From Strongylocentrotus droebachiensis (lineage: Eukaryota; Echinodermata; Echinoidea; Camarodonta; Strongylocentrotidae): DNA of 64,000 nt. The notes below the pieces were generated by a model. It was given only the letters and a program-made list of their open reading frames with translations. It did no database searches and was not told where the DNA came from. The stretch covers positions 841,001 to 905,000 of the forward strand of contig JAVYIG010000036.1 of the NCBI GenBank assembly GCA_035222895.1, read 5' to 3'. This document shows positions 10,661 to 25,199 of the stretch, one piece after another. Every line of letters begins with the position of its first letter. Position 1 is the stretch's first letter. The position numbers and the translations under genes were made by a program.

Positions 10661-13600
10661 CTAAAGTTTTTTTAAAAGTGAAAAAAGGCTGAGAGAGAGA
10701 GACAACTCATTACGAGCATGTTGTAGGTTGGAGTTTACAAGCTATTAATCAGTTAAAATCAAACCTTTAGGCAATCAAAAAAAAAAAAATGGAAATTAAA
10801 CCCACTGCAATTTCAGCAGCCTTATTCATCACACCTTGAAACCTGCAAACATTTACAATGACATATTACATAATCGGAACATGATTTCTTGAAAGTCTTT
10901 ATTTTCGTATGTTGTGCGTGAGAAACGTCTCTTTGATCAGCAGTGAATTACGCATGTGTATCTTCCACCTACACATAGTCAAATGACAGATTAAGAGTAT
11001 CATGACACATCTCGCTGACTCAGTTTCCCATCTAAGCTGTGAGATCCCTTGATCTCGAAGGGGTGCATTATCATGGCTTAATGAGACGTGTCTGATACAC
11101 AAGGTGCTAATTAATCCCCCCGTATATTCCCAAGAATGGAAAATTTCCATCTTGTAACCTGTTATGATGGGTGTATGGTTACAGAGCGGGGAAGATTTGA
11201 GTGTGAATCATTGATTGTATACTTGTGTTTGCAACTGGAAACGGCATTAGAATCAGCAGTAGCAACGGCAACAACTACAAGAGAATAACTAAATAAATAC
11301 AGGGAATAATGGTTAATAAATGAATAGAAACTGAAAATTATAATCGAAGGGTTAGCGGTAGTGGTGATTTCTCCCCTACTTTTCCTTAAAAAGCAACCAT
11401 AAATGAAGGGGAAAAAAGTTCTTGGGTAATCATCACTTGTCAACAGGCTGTAAAGCATAAAATTGCTGATACAATATTTTGACCTAAAACTTTTACAAAT
11501 GAAATTTAGGCCTTTACCGTGATTATAAATTAACAGTGATAACTTGAAAGTATGACAAAAATATTTGGACATGAAAATGTAATATCAATATCAATATACA
11601 GTTCTGTTCTGTTCTGTTAATTGACTGATTGCCAAGGATGTTAATTGTGTCTTGGTGGGGCCTCTATCCATTTGCTTAAAATTTGTAGCAAGGATATGAT
11701 GTCAGATAGGCATGCATGTGTTGAAAATTAGATCAAATCTCTTCCATATTTCATCCAAAAAGTGATAGATTGGAATGATAGAATGAGAATTGTGCTTACT
11801 CTTTTAAAATCACATTTCATATTAATAGTCTCAAAAGTTTGTCAAAGTGATTCCTCTCGATCATAAACCACCTGCTAAATCTCATAGTACCCCCTTCAAT
11901 ATGTCATTAATATCAAGCCTTAAGCCCACCCCCTCCCACATCCCTCCAAAAATCCCCTTGCCCCCCTCCTAATCTCTCCCCTCCTAATCGGTGTCAGAGC
12001 CATCCATGTACTCATTTTGCTTGTTGCGTCAGTCACTCGTCAGTCACTCGCTCCTGACGCTACCCAGGGATTCTAATCTGTCAAGCCTGATGATACTTCT
12101 CTTATGACATCTTCAAAGGGATTGAGAGCCTTGTGGGGATTAAATGAAATGTTTCTCAGATGCACTATGACACATCAGAAGGCTAGGCCTAAACTGACCT
12201 TGAGGATTAAAGCAAGAATTTGACTCTTGATGATAACAAATAAAATGATAATCATTACATTTCTAATCCATGGACTGTATGAATATTAAAATCATATAAA
12301 TATTTGTTTGAAAGTTGGATTTGCTTTTGAAAACATGCAATATTGAAGAGGATATTTATCAAACTCGTTACCGTGGGGCACATGAATATTTAAAAAAAGG
12401 AGTTGTTTGAGGTAAAATGAATATTCATTTTGTTTAAAAAAAATCTTGATGAAAGTGAATGATATTTAACAATAACCCATGAAATGCTGTAATAACAAAA
12501 TTAATAAAACACAAAAAAAGTTTATATTGAGATTCTGAGAATGGAAACTGCTAATAATTTGTGTTGATGTAAGTTAATGGAATTCCTACTCCAGGGACAT
12601 GGGATGTTTGAAGATCAAGTTCTTCAGTAATGCAATGGTTTACACTTTACAAATAATCATTGCAAATTGTAACATTCCCCATCCACCCTTCTATATTAGT
12701 AGATCTACTTGAAAATGTCAACTTGAAAATGAAAACTGTTATGTACATTTTGGTGCATAGAGCATATTTACCCTTTTAATTTGAAATAGTTTACCTGAGA
12801 TTGATGTGTTCCAACAAGTACCCCAAATATTTCAACAGCTGGTCTTATCCTTTTTGATTACAAAATTCTGTTATGATTTATGAACTATATTTTATGATAT
12901 ACACCCCAACTGATGCATTATTTTCATAATCTCCCTTCCTCATCAGAAAAAAAGAGGACATGATTCAAAGTAAACATTTTTGGCGGTGTTTATTTATAAC
13001 ATGTGATTTGTGTAAACACATGTAATTTTGTGTAGACGAAAAAAAACCTCTCTTCTAAAAAGTGGCTGCTCTACGTCATTAGAAATCAATCTAGATTAGG
13101 TTATCAGCATGTGATTTTGTGTGAGGAACCAGCAAGAAAATCAAATTGAGGCATTTGATATGGTATATTTAGATAATCTATTCTGACCTATAAATTTAAA
13201 TTTGGGGCATTTATGATGCTCACTGATGTATCATTAGGCTAGAATCAAGGCTTTGGGCCCTTTAATGCTGTAACGCCTAATCTGTGCCACGTTTGAAGGC
13301 CTGAAGTCTTGATGGTGTTTGAAGGATCAATTTTGATGGAATATATAAAGCTGAAATATTTTAAAGGTCTACTGGTGTAGAGAGGAAATGATTAAAAGGG
13401 AAAGGAACCACCTTAATCGTTGAATAAATGTTTTCCTAATATGGTTTTCAAAAATTTCAAATTTTGAATTAATTTCATCATCTCAATTTTTGTTTAAATT
13501 CATTTGACTTCAATTTTGGCTTTCGTTTGGATTTCTTAGCTTGAGAACAAAACTTATGACAAAACTGACTGGAAATTTAACCATTCACAGAAATGTGTTC

Positions 13601-16313
13601 TCAGTTTGTATTTCTATATGATAGTAAGGTTTCAGTGACGCCAAGTTTGCTACCAATAAACTAAGATTTGAAAAAGAATCATTACATGCAAAATATTTGT
13701 GACATTTGGCTTACATAATAGATTTGCCCAAACTATTTACAACCGCAACAAAATTTCTTCTGAATTGTCACCTGATAAACCAGAAGAGAATGCGTATTTC
13801 TATTTATTGTAGTTTCAGTCACGATCGTTCATATGCATGTTTGCATTCTTGAACTGTTACTGAAAGATAGTTCTTTGTACTCTTGTTATGTATGCTTCAT
13901 ATATCATTGTACTATTTTTGGCACTTATCCAACCCAGTATTGCATATTTTCCGTTGTCAGTTGAAATAGTAAGTAAATGGGTGAAATATTATATCCCAGG
14001 TAGATAGGTAAAGGTTTATTCAAATAAAAACCTTTTCCTCTGTATAAAGTACCTATCAGTTCTTTGGCAGTTATGCATAAAGATTAAACAAGGATGGTTT
14101 ATATGACTTTGCAATAAAAAGTGGCCCTCAAACTTGTGGAGTTTTTATTTTCTTGATCGATTTCCCTCGAGTATCTTCTTGGCCAGGTACATTTCTTCAA
14201 TTCATGATTAATACGTAAATTGATAGCCTTTAATTATAAAATATAGGCAGAAGAGAGGTTTCCCTTTTCAAATAAATACTCAGCTATTCATATTGAAGAA
14301 ATGCTATCCAGTGATGATAAATTGGAGCAAAATATAGAAAATTTGTCCTTGACTTTGAGAATTTGATTCATTTGAGACCCGCATTTCCTTTAAAGAATAG
14401 TCATTTTGCATGCCTAATGCAATCCAGAAAAGAATGTCCTTGACTTGGTGAATTTGATACATTTAAACCTGCCTCCCTTTCTATATAGTTAGTTATTTTG
14501 TAGTCTAATTTTATCAAATAAATAAATTCATAACCTTGATTGTAAGAATTTGATATACATGGACTTGTATCAATTTCTAGAGTTGTCAAATTTTTGCAGC
14601 TTATTTTGTTTGTCCAGACAGGATATGACAGTGACAGCAAACTTCCGAGGAGTAGTTATAGCAGTTCCGGATTTTTGTCACCAAATTAATATTTTTAAGT
14701 TGACCTTTGGCTTTGTCTATCAAAATAATGAGAGATTTATTTTGTCCATGACTTAAAATGATGGCAATAATAACAGCGACTCTCTCCCTCTCTTTTTGTG
14801 CCAAATCTGGGTTCTTTATCCTGTCTTTTTTATCAGTAATAGATAGGATTTATTTATTCTGTTTTGTTAGTAATCTGATCAATTCCTTAATTGCCTTGGA
14901 TAAAGGGTGAAGGTCTGTTATTCTTTATCTGCATCATATACTGTATAATGAACCTAATATGTGTAATAAATTTTTAGTTTTTTTTAGATACCAGAGATTT
15001 GTGACGGGATAAACAGATGGCGTAAATTTCTTTTTTCTTTATACTTTATACTTTATACTTAAAACGGCATTAATAGGAAAGGTCACTTCATTGCTGCTTT
15101 ATTTGATATTACCTTGCCTTTGAAAGAGTTTCCTTAGATGGCGTTTGAATTGTAGGAGCTCCAAATTCCCTTTAAACTATCTTTTTCATCCATCCCTCTC
15201 CTGTTAACTTTCAATATTTAAGTAGTATAACAGTTCCTAGTCATTATTTCTAATCCCTCCAGATAAACTGATATCACTCCTTTCTGTAAATGTAAGCCTG
15301 TAAGTTCAACAATAAATGGAGTCCACTACCACTATAGACTTTGTACTCTCTTTGTTTCTTCACCTGTTCTCATGTTTAATGTATAGTATAAAGCAAAACA
15401 TCTGCTTCGCACTTAGCAGCTACAGACATGTACACCTGTAGGTGATTTTGATAATGTTGGTAAAATTGATAATATCATTATCGATTAGCCGTGGTTCCAC
15501 TCAAATTTTGTTGGAAATGGGTCCAGAAGATGGAACCGATGAGAGTCTCTATGCATGAGCCCTGTGTAAAAATCTCGGGTTCCTGACTTTTGGGTGCCCA
15601 TAATTATGCCCCAGGTGCCTGTTATTTTGTAGGCCCTGGATTACCCATGTTGCAAAATATGTTTCATATGTCTTTTAACTCTAGTGAACTAATCTTTGTA
15701 TCAGAAAAAATACAGTTGCAGTTGTAATTTTTTAAAACCACTATTTCATGTATTTTCTTCTCCATGCACGTAGGCCTACTCTTAGACGTATATAGCTATC
15801 TTTTATTTTATTTACTCTTACCTGAGCAGTTACCATAATAGTTCAAAGTTTCTTTCTCCGCAAACACAGAGGCCTGAGCTTAAAGATGGTGTGTAGATAA
15901 GAAATATATCTTTTATACATTTCTTAGCAGATTTCTGTCATTTTGACAGGATGACAAATACTTGTGTAGTTGTATTAGTGGTCTGACCACCTCCTTCTAT
16001 TTATTAAATACAAATATAGAAAGCTCATTATGAGGTCACTGGGTCACTTGACCACGGTCATGTGGCTCACTGGTATGCCAATTATGGTCATTAGTATCGT
16101 AAAGATAATATAATCAACATACTATCATCATCATAACCTTTCAGTTTGGCTTGCATTTCTGAGCTATTATGTGTCTTTAGTTTATGAACGCGATTGATTG
16201 TATAAGTTTTGTTAATAAATACAATTCTTGAATAGTGTTATGGCAAGCTAGGGAGAAAATCATTTGATTTTTATATAATGGGTTGTATGAAACATACTGT
16301 ATGATAATACAAC

Positions 16314-16679
16314 ATGGAAATGCTGGCTTTATTGATAACGATGAATGTAGAATTATTCAAAGAAGTGCAAAATACCTGGGAGCAAACAGCAAAGAGCAGT
16401 ATAACTCTGGAAAGTATATCAAAAGAGCCCGACATCCTGTTCCAACTTCAAATGCATAATATGCCATATACTTGTATTTTACTCGAGCTTGAAGGAAAGA
16501 AAGAAAACACCCACAAAGGGCATCAAGTTGGACTAAGCATGCCGACGTTTGGAATGTTAGGAATACCGGACACAGTGGTACTCGGAAACATCTATTACGA
16601 GATGCTTCAAGCGGAAACCTTTTGTATTTGTGATGAGATTGGGAGGAGAAAAAGACATTGGCAGGGGTGTAATCAATAA
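16314..16679 (+). pseudogene. Possible retroelement-derived ORF relic, 121 codons
   Basis: An uninterrupted frame of normal amino-acid composition, unlike the low-complexity frames elsewhere. It includes ITLESISKEPDILFQLQM and an LGIPDTVVLG block with a Cys/basic tail ending in RRKRHWQGCNQ. An L-G-(M/I)-P-D block followed by a C-terminal basic stretch is what I recall from some Gypsy-type retroelement polyproteins in invertebrates. The recollection is weak and no reverse transcriptase, integrase or LTR is visible. It lies in the sense direction inside intron 1, with no splice context for the MPRIP frame. It may be chance: an overlapping 146-codon frame exists on the other strand (16357-16797). 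Confidence 0.25.
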
Positions 16680-17708
16680 ATGGTCGGTGTTTTGTTTGGA
16701 TTTTTTGTAATCTCCTCCCTGTCATTTTCTCTGAAAAACAGTGAAAAGTTGTTGTCTGCCCGAAGGATGCGGAAGCCTGTTTGGCACAATTCCACATGAA
16801 AGGGATATGGATTCAGTGCCAGGATAAATTGGGGAAAATTAGGCAAATAGAAATACTCTCCAAGCAATGTATTAGGTAAACTAAAATCAAAACAAAACAA
16901 AAAACAAAACCATACACGAAACAAAATAAAACAAAAAGTGATATGTACTGTATGTATCTAACCCTCTTGGGGTGGTTTTGTGCCCTGATGTAATACTTGG
17001 CTAGTTACTTATGATTTTCAAGTAAAAGTCAAATGATGAAATTGTAACATTTGTTTGCCAGATACTAATAACCCCTTTGTATGCCTTTTTTAGAAATAGC
17101 GTATGGTAAACCTAAGAATACTTTCATTGAATGAGTGATAGTTGGAACTTTAACAAAAAAATTGATGGACTTTATGAGTGTTACAAAATTATTTTGGAAA
17201 TGAATAGAAAATAAATGATTAAAAAAAAAAATTAATTGAAAATGTTAAAAGATAAATTTGCATAGATCTGCAAACAAATTGGTTTAGCCCTAACTGTAAA
17301 GGAAGAGCAAGTTTAAAAAAAAAGGGGAAGATCCAAACAGGATGTTGTAGGGGATACGGAAAGCTCACTCGGACATTACAAGATGATTAGGGATAAGAAG
17401 GGCATGATATCTGAAACTTTGCAGTATTATTTCTCCCCGTTCATATCCCATTGAAGGAAAGAATCAGTGCCCCTCCCTAGTAAAAGTAAAATACAAATAC
17501 ACATGCATCTACACTTACATCTGAAGCTGACCTATATTAGGGGCTCTACGCTAACTAACTATCGTAGAGAGTCAGCATTGAACTCTTTCGGGTCTCTATC
17601 AAATAGACCCATGTATGTTAAATTTTTAAAAACATTTGGGTCCATGAATAAAGATTTTGAGGGACTATGTTCTTCTGGCTACCTGTAAATGATGTGTCCC
17701 GTCTATAC

Positions 17709-18056
17709 TTTAAAGGGATCGTTTAACAATGTTAAATCTGAGATACACGGCCCTTCGTGTTATCAGTGTCTGTGATATGGTGTAATATTGAAGCCCTCAA
17801 AAGAGTAAAAATCTTTGAGTGACCGGTTTTACCATACTCGTTTTCCCCAATAGACTAGTGTTATGAAAACCGTCAGGCGAACGGTTTTCAAAATTTGTAA
17901 TTCCAATCATAAATATCTTGATAATCAGACAGGTGACCGGCTTGTAAAAGTCATGGGGTTCCTGACTGACCTAAAGGTTTATAATTATCATTGCATCATG
18001 AGCTAAATCCAGAATTTTGTTTCAGAATCTGAGACAAAGTTACCGGATCCCTTTAA
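17709..18056. mobile_element. TIR element with TTAAAGGGATC ends
   Basis: The left end is TTTAAAGGGATCG, followed after a short gap by AAATCTGAGATAC. The right end is GTTACCGGATCCCTTTAA, preceded by CAGAATCTGAGAC. The terminal TTAAAGGGATC block is inverted. Length is about 348 bp with no coding content. A single similar end (TTTAAAGGGAT) occurs near 52598. I see no clear target duplication beyond a possible TA. Confidence 0.55.
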
Positions 18057-21000
18057 TATATAGACAGAAGAAATGAAATAGTAAGTGATGAATTTGGGAA
18101 TGAAAGTAGAGGAGGGAATGAGGAGAAAATATTATGTAATGGGAAGTATGTAGTATTTGTTCATTTGTGTTAAATATTATTATTAAACAATGGAATAAGA
18201 CTAGGAATTCATTGTATCATTTAAGTGCTACTAGGGCAGGTCTCTGCTCATGGGCTCTCAACATGTTACAACCATCAGGTGAATTTTTCATCTTTAATGT
18301 TATTGGTAATCTAGAGGTAAATATGTCGACTTTACACAAATAGATGAAGATAGTGCATGGTATCAAGTCATGAAAATATCAGTCAACTTACAGTGGAAAG
18401 GAGTCATCTTATAGATATTATGAATACATGTAATTTACGAGATATGTACATCGATTACAATGTAATGTGTTAGAAAAGACATTACCGGTATGTAATATAC
18501 TTGTAATGTACATGTAGGCCTAACCAATGGTTTACAATTCAATCTGTCCTGCTTTTATAATATTTATTGCTTTCCCATTACTTTTAACAATACATTTTAT
18601 TGATTTTTGGAATAAAAGCTTATTCAGGGATGGATTTGGTTATCACAATATTTGTTCATAGAGCATGCCAATCTTTTGTGAAGCTCTTTTGATTTTTGAG
18701 GGGGAAGAGAAATGGCCTTGTATGCAATGTTGATTTTGAATTCAAGGTCTTTTTCAGATTTCTGACAATTGCTTTGTCACATGGTTTTACAACTTATTGC
18801 ATGAAAAGTCTTACATTTTTCCATCTATTGTCTGCTGCCATTTCTTTGTGGTAGAAGTTTTGATAGCAATGTCAAGCTCGTGTCATAAATCATTAGGATT
18901 AATAACTAACTTATGTTTACTTAACCCCGTCATAGTTTCCTGAGGTGGGGGATCTAATTCTAAATTTAATAGTTATGTATAGGAAACTTTAATAGGAATG
19001 CATCATTTACTTGAAACGCTTGTAAAGCTGTCTACATTCCATGTAAACTTTGTTTGGATGATTGTTTGAAATGTAGTTGATGCAGCAGTGTCTATGTTTG
19101 AAATATGTAAACATTCTGGACTTGAATGTGAATGTAAGTGATTTTTGCTCCCAATTGTTTTGAAATGACATTTCATCAACAATATGATGGCTCACATGTT
19201 ATAGACTGCACCATTTGGTATTTCCAGCAGATGTTTAAGTATGATTTTCATCCTGAATCATGAATATATTCATGAAATATCATTAAATGTTGTCGGTTAA
19301 AGAAAAATTATGTAGGGCAAATCAAATCATTTGTTACTACTCTGAAGGGAATTACTTTTATACCTGGAGTTACCGTCCTTCTCGCTGTCAGCTGATGGAA
19401 TCTAATTTGTAGGTTTTCAAGAATAACATGTATGTGACCTTTACATCATCACGAAAGAGGATTGTTATGAATATAAAATGCAATCCACCCACATCTTATG
19501 CATGGACCAAGGTCTTTTATTACCAAGTGTCGCTTCTGGGGATCAGATTTTGATGCATTCAGTCAATGATGGAAACGGACAACTGTTTACATGAAGTATC
19601 TCATCCTCGCAAAATGGGATGAGTTGAGAGACTTCCTGACTTATTGCTGCTGCGTACATCTTCCATCTGTTGTCGATAAACGATAATTGCAATGTTTGAA
19701 AAGGTCATGCGGGATTCAATTTCCTGATAAGTCATTTTACCCATGTGTTACATTTCCAAGGAAAGGAGTAACTATCTGGTTTACAAGAAATCAAGATATC
19801 ACTGCCTAAGTGTATTGTTTGGGACTAGATTTTTAGTGAGAAAAAAACAACACAAACAAACATAAAGGAGTATGACCTTATTGCGTACGCATCTGGTTGA
19901 TTAAGGCAGGTTTACAGGATAAAATTAAAAATCAAATTGAACACAAGGATGCCTAATAATGAAATAGTAGCTGTATCAGGAAATCAAAATCAAAGTCCTA
20001 CATGTATCTCACTTATGGAAAATGATCTTCCAACTCTTTTACAAATTTAGAAGAATTTCATCTGAAATTCTGCACTTGATGTGCATCATTCATGTCACAT
20101 TATCCCCGGTGGTGGGAAACTAGAGCTAGAGCTACCTTGTATCCATGGCAACACAATTCATACTGTCAGTCTGTATCATTTATGTGCATACACCAGGAGC
20201 ATATGTCCACCCACCTGTGATCACCAAGACAATACATACTAGCGACTGTAGCCTGTATACAGTGTATGTTTGGGTAATTGGTAATGGAAGTGAAGCAGTT
20301 GCCATCTTGAACTTCGATAGACGTAGCCCATGGCATATCAATTATTTTGCTAGATTTTGTACCAGAATCTGTTTTTTGCACATGAAATTTTATTTTTTTA
20401 AAGAAGAGTGGAAGAAGGGTGGAAAAGTGGGGGAATGGGAGAGAGAGGGGGAAAAAAAGACAGTTGCACTTTGTGCAATTTTGTGCTGGTCTTGCTTGAT
20501 ACATTGATTTCATTTTGATCACCGGTTCTCAAAGTCTTTTGAATAAGGATATTCATTGGCTTATATAAGATAGTTAATTCTTGCTCTCAAAAGGTAAGAA
20601 AAGTGCAGCCAAACTCTAACATAATCTAGCAGCTTCAGCCAGAACACTGCTTGTCAATGCATAGCAATAACGCTGGAACAAGTTATGACATTTCTGATAA
20701 CCTTTTCTATTCCAAGATACTTCTCTACGAGCTCATATCATACCAAGGGGGTTGTTTTGACTCCGAAGATTGCGAAGGATATTGGATGGCTTACCTGGGT
20801 GAACCCGGTCACCTCTTAAAGGAAATCAAAAGAATATGAAAAGAATATTTTACTGATAGCCCCATATTGGGGAATCTGTGGGGGAGCTGGCTGTTATTAC
20901 ATAGCCTCAATTCCAGGGTCCACAGTTCAAATAAACATCCTGTGTGGGCTAGTTGCTCTCTCAGACTTCAGCAATTTTAACGAGCTGAATTTTCAAAATC

Positions 21001-21946
21001 AACTTCATTTTTTATCAAAATTGGTGTACTTTGAAGAAAAACATGTTAATTTCCATTAAATGTATCATTTTCAGACACACTCCCAAGACATAAACGCTGT
21101 TCCGTCAGGCAAAGTCTTTTATTAAAGGAATGAAGGATGTTTTTAGTTTGTGTAAGGGTCTAGAATGTCAGACTAGGATGTTTGGTATTTTATGAAATGA
21201 TGGGGTATTGTATACCCTATAAATGACAGGAAATAATGTCTAAAAACTGGAGGTGTCTGTGATTTATGCATTTTCTTTTATACATGTAGATAAGAAAGAG
21301 GACAGAAATATCAGCTTTTATGATTTTGTCTAGCTTTCCTTTGCTTTATGTGATTTTTTTTCGGGGGTTAACTCTTTGACATACTTCTTTTCCCCCATTA
21401 ATTTTTTATCTTGGCTGCAATAGACCAAGAACTGGGAGCCATAATTCATAGAATAATTGTCAGATTTGTTTGCAAACACTCATTTTTACAGAAATGGAAA
21501 TATCCCATATGCTCTCTATAGACTAGTCTGTATGAATTGTAGGGACTGTCATGCCAAAACAACAATGTTTTGTTGAAATGTTCTCCCTTTCATGTTTACA
21601 AACGGGTTATATTTCATAGTACTGACTTACCAGGCAAGTGCATAAAAGTAGAAATGAAATACGAGACAAAGGAATTGAAATTTCCGTTCCCTTCTTGAAG
21701 TTGAAGAGGCATATCAGATGGCTACCTGTATATTCATGTAGTATGTCAATTCATCCAGGGCCTTATGGTTTTTCTTCACTTGTACTATTGTCAACAGTAC
21801 TTAATGTTCGAGTGGTTGTGATATCGAATGATACTTACGAACAAAAAATGTTTCCTTTTTGATAAGTTGGTCCAATTTTATAATTTTAGTAACGATGGAT
21901 AATTTTCTCATGGCACATGCTTCACCTTCCTAGAACTGTATGTTCA

Positions 21947-21983
21947 GAGCCAGAAGGATATTATGCTAATGCCCTTATGGGTC
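21947..21983. mobile_element. Short hairpin repeat, GAGCCAGAAGGG family (copy 2)
   Basis: GAGCCAGAAGGATATTA is followed almost at once by its complement TAATGCCCTTATGGGTC, giving a 17-bp stem with a few mismatches and a loop of about 3 nt. A G run (21984-21999) and a tandem array abut it. Confidence 0.55.
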
Positions 21984-22009
21984 GGGGGGGGGGGGGGGGA
22001 CGTGAAAGT

Positions 22010-22560
22010 GAATGTGTCAAGTGCCAGGAGGACCCTTTCGAATGACAGGGGGTGCAAAGTTGAGCCCAAAGAGGGACAGACCGAATTCCCCAAATCACTT
22101 TCATTTGATTTGATTTGTGAGGGGGAAGGGGGGGGGGGGGGATGAAACAGTGTGAACGGGTAATAATGTGTCAAGTAGAAGAATGACCCTGTGAAATGAC
22201 CAGGGGGTGCAAAGTTGAGTCCAAAGGGGTACAAAGAGGGGCAGACCTTAAGGCCCAAAGTCACTTGGGGGAGGGGACAGTGTGAAAGGGTAATGTGTCA
22301 AGTGTAGGAAGGACCCTGTGAAATGACCAGGGGTTCAAAGTTGAGTCCACAGAGGTACAAAGAGGGGCAGACCTAAGGCCCAAAGTCACTTTGGGGAGGG
22401 GGGCAGTATGAAAGGGTAATGTGTCAAGTGTAGGAAGGACCCTTGAAATGACCAGGGATGCAGGGATGCAGAGTCAAGCAAGTGCACAGTCAGAGGCACA
22501 AAGAGGGGCAGTCTGAAGGCCCAAAGTCACTTTGGTGTGAGCTCACAAGCAAACATGACC
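22010..22560 (+). repeat. About 127-bp tandem array, four units, with G runs
   Basis: The marker GTGTCAAGT begins near 22014, 22168, 22295 and 22421. The shared block runs through GACCCTGTGAAATGACC, AGGGG, CAAAGTTGAGTCC, AGAGGGGCAGACC and CCCAAAGTCACTT. The first unit is longer because of a G run at 22128-22141. Open frames on both strands here (21944-22264, 22458-22712) are repeat artefacts. Confidence 0.85.
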
Positions 22561-22962
22561 TCTATTCAGACATGACCAGGGAAAGCTTATTGATTGTACT
22601 CAAGAAATGGGAGACTTTTATAGCACATATTGTCATTCACAGAACAGAGTACAGAAGAGATTGGAGGAAATACAATTCTATGTACAGAACTTTACTCATG
22701 CATTGTGAGTAGTGAGGAATAAGTTGAAAAGAACAGAATGAAAACTCTCTGTCAGTTTGTGCCGTCCTATTTCACAAGAATATTATTTATGTGCTTCCTG
22801 CGTAGGGGCAGAAGAGCATTATTTTAACACAGGGCTGATATCTCCTTGTCTTTCTGCAGGGAGGTGGTTATGGTTGACTATATTGCCTCTGTCAGGTGTT
22901 GCGCAATCACCATGATCATCATTGAAATGCAATTAGAATATTTCAGGACCATTTTTTTTTTT

Positions 22963-23052
22963 GGGGGGGGGGAGGGGGGGGGGGGAGGGGGGGGGAGGGG
23001 GGGGAGGGGGGGGGGAGGGGGGAGGGGGGGAGGGGGGAGGAGGGGGGGGGGG
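22963..23052 (+). repeat. 90-bp almost pure G tract with scattered A
   Basis: A (G)n tract broken by single A residues, preceded by a T run (22952-22962). Strong G-quadruplex potential on the plus strand. The open frame across it (22846-23358) has a long Gly tract and is rejected as a gene. Assembly length here is doubtful. Confidence 0.95.
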
Positions 23053-25130
23053 TGCCCTATACAGAATGCAAATTCTTGCCTTGTTATCTTGCACCCTCAT
23101 GTTTTCCACCCTCCACCCCCCTGTTTGATACAAAGTGATACATTTGGAGGGGGAAAAAAGAGAGAAGACAAATTTGTCATACTGAACCGAGTCCCAATTC
23201 GCAAAGCCAATGAAATGGGGGACAACATATTATACAGTATGTTTTCTTTTTTTATAATTAGAAGGTGGTTAATTATCTTCATTCCTATTTCACTTTGTAC
23301 ATTTGAAGACATGGCCAATTTTATGTGTGAAAAAGTAAGAACAAGATGGTCTTTCTGAATCAATTTGGTGGAGACTGAACTACTGCATGATTATCGGTGC
23401 CTCTAGAAATCATGTCTTATTCTAAATTCATGGGCCATTGAGGCATGTTCCTCGTGTGAATATCTCGACCCCCTCAGCACCATCTATACCCTCTCCTGAC
23501 CAAGTATGAGCTCGCATCTCTCACCGACTTTATTTCTGGAAATCCCTCAGTCTCCCGGCAATTTTGAGGGCTCGCCCTTCGTACCCTTTTAAGGAGATGC
23601 TAGCCGTGCTTTCCTCGTATTTTCATCAAATTTTGCCATAAGCCTCCTTTCGTATTTTTCTACCCCTCTGTCTTAATGATCATGCGGGAAGGAAGGAGAG
23701 TTTGGAGGTGGAGAAAGAGAAGTTCATGGGAAGAATTTCATTTTCTTTCATTTTTCCCTGAATGGGTTCCTAAGCAACACAATTCAGTACATGCTATAGG
23801 CCCATATGGGGGAGAACATAACCTGAATCATTAAATTGTTTACCGAAAGCCACAGGGCATTAACCTGTATCCCGTTGCATAGACTTTCAGTATGTCCTTC
23901 TTTCTCGTAAAAGATGAAATGCTCTGAAGGTTAAAATAATATCCAAATTTGTGACCTGTTCAATCGGTGCTTCAGAGCTCATTCAATTAGACATTACCTG
24001 TTTGCATAATTGTAGATAATAGGTCTAATGCTGTTTGATCTTGCCGTGATATTTGTAATATTGTAAACACCTCACAGGTAGTTTGTATGAAACATGATTG
24101 CGTAAATATCATAATTAACCATTATATCCTAATTTTGAGATTTAGATTTAAATTGTGTGAAGTTACTGGATTTTTGTTCTCTGGGTGAAAGTGGAACCAA
24201 AATAAACTTTGTGCCGTTTGAAAGATGGACCCTGTAAATGATCCTCGGCTCTCCATTCATAGGTGGCCTTGGTAACTTAGCTGGTAACTGACTGACGTAA
24301 GAAGAACTAGATTATCTTCAAATTGCTCTATTTCCCCCCTTCTACGTTTGTAAAGCGAGAGTTTACAAGCATTTCGTTGTATTCTCCAAAGAAAGGAGGG
24401 AGTTGGTTTGGAATCCGGTGTGTAAAGCTCCATAATGGGGCTGGAATAATGGGTCCACATTCTAGCGGCTTTTGTGTCGGACCCGCAACAAAAGGGGAGA
24501 ACTCAAAACACTCCAAAATCCCTTTTGCTTCTATGTTTGTTGTGTTGCTTTCCAGGGGGAGGAACCTGTGATTATTTCCTACCTATTTCTTCTGCACAAA
24601 GGAATGTGTTGGTATAATTTCCTCTTGCCAGAAAATTGATTTGATGTCACACTCTGCTGCAGCAGTCATTAGTTTGGTCTCTTTTCACCTTTCGTCTACC
24701 GGTATCTCCATTTTACCCCCCTCTCTCTTTTTCAATCCACCATCATTACTCCATTTTATATCCTTTAGATAACAATGGCAGATTCTTTAATGTTTGATAA
24801 TGTTTGATAATGTAAGATTAAAAGTACTCTATGTACTCAGTAAATGACTCTCCTAGAATTAATTGAAATTGTGATATATCAGGTTATACAGCCCCAAAAC
24901 TGTTTTCAGTCGTGGGATAAGTATTCACTTATGTTCTGCTTTCCCCTTTTTTTACCTTCTAAATCTTCCACATTTAGCTGTAATCAATGTACATATCCAA
25001 ATTCTAAAGTGGATCTTATTAAATATTGGTGTTACCATTTCCTTTATGGAGGAGGTGGAGGATTTCATTTGTGTGACTATTGTGTGATCTGTATCTCCAA
25101 CTCTTCCCCCTTTCATCCCCCCTCCTCCCT

Positions 25131-25199
25131 CACCCCCCCCCCCCTCTCTCACCCCCCCCCCCCCTCTCTCACCCCCCCCCCCTCTCTCTTTCTCTCTCA
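25131..25199 (+). repeat. Compound C-run / CTCTCA repeat
   Basis: Three C runs of about 10-13 bases separated by CTCTCTCA, then CTCTCTTTCTCTCTC. Simple sequence; open frames on both strands are artefacts. Confidence 0.9.

Noticed and set aside
11162..11572. 136-codon minus-strand frame
   Set aside because: AT-rich, Phe/Ser/Tyr-rich, no motif or splice context.
20145..20522. 120-codon plus and 118-codon minus overlapping frames
   Set aside because: Mutually antisense, no domain, lysine/glycine-rich end from an AG-rich stretch; no splice signals tied to the gene.
22846..23358. 170-codon plus-strand frame and minus-strand Pro-rich frame
   Set aside because: Held open by the 90-bp G tract; no splice context or recognised domain.
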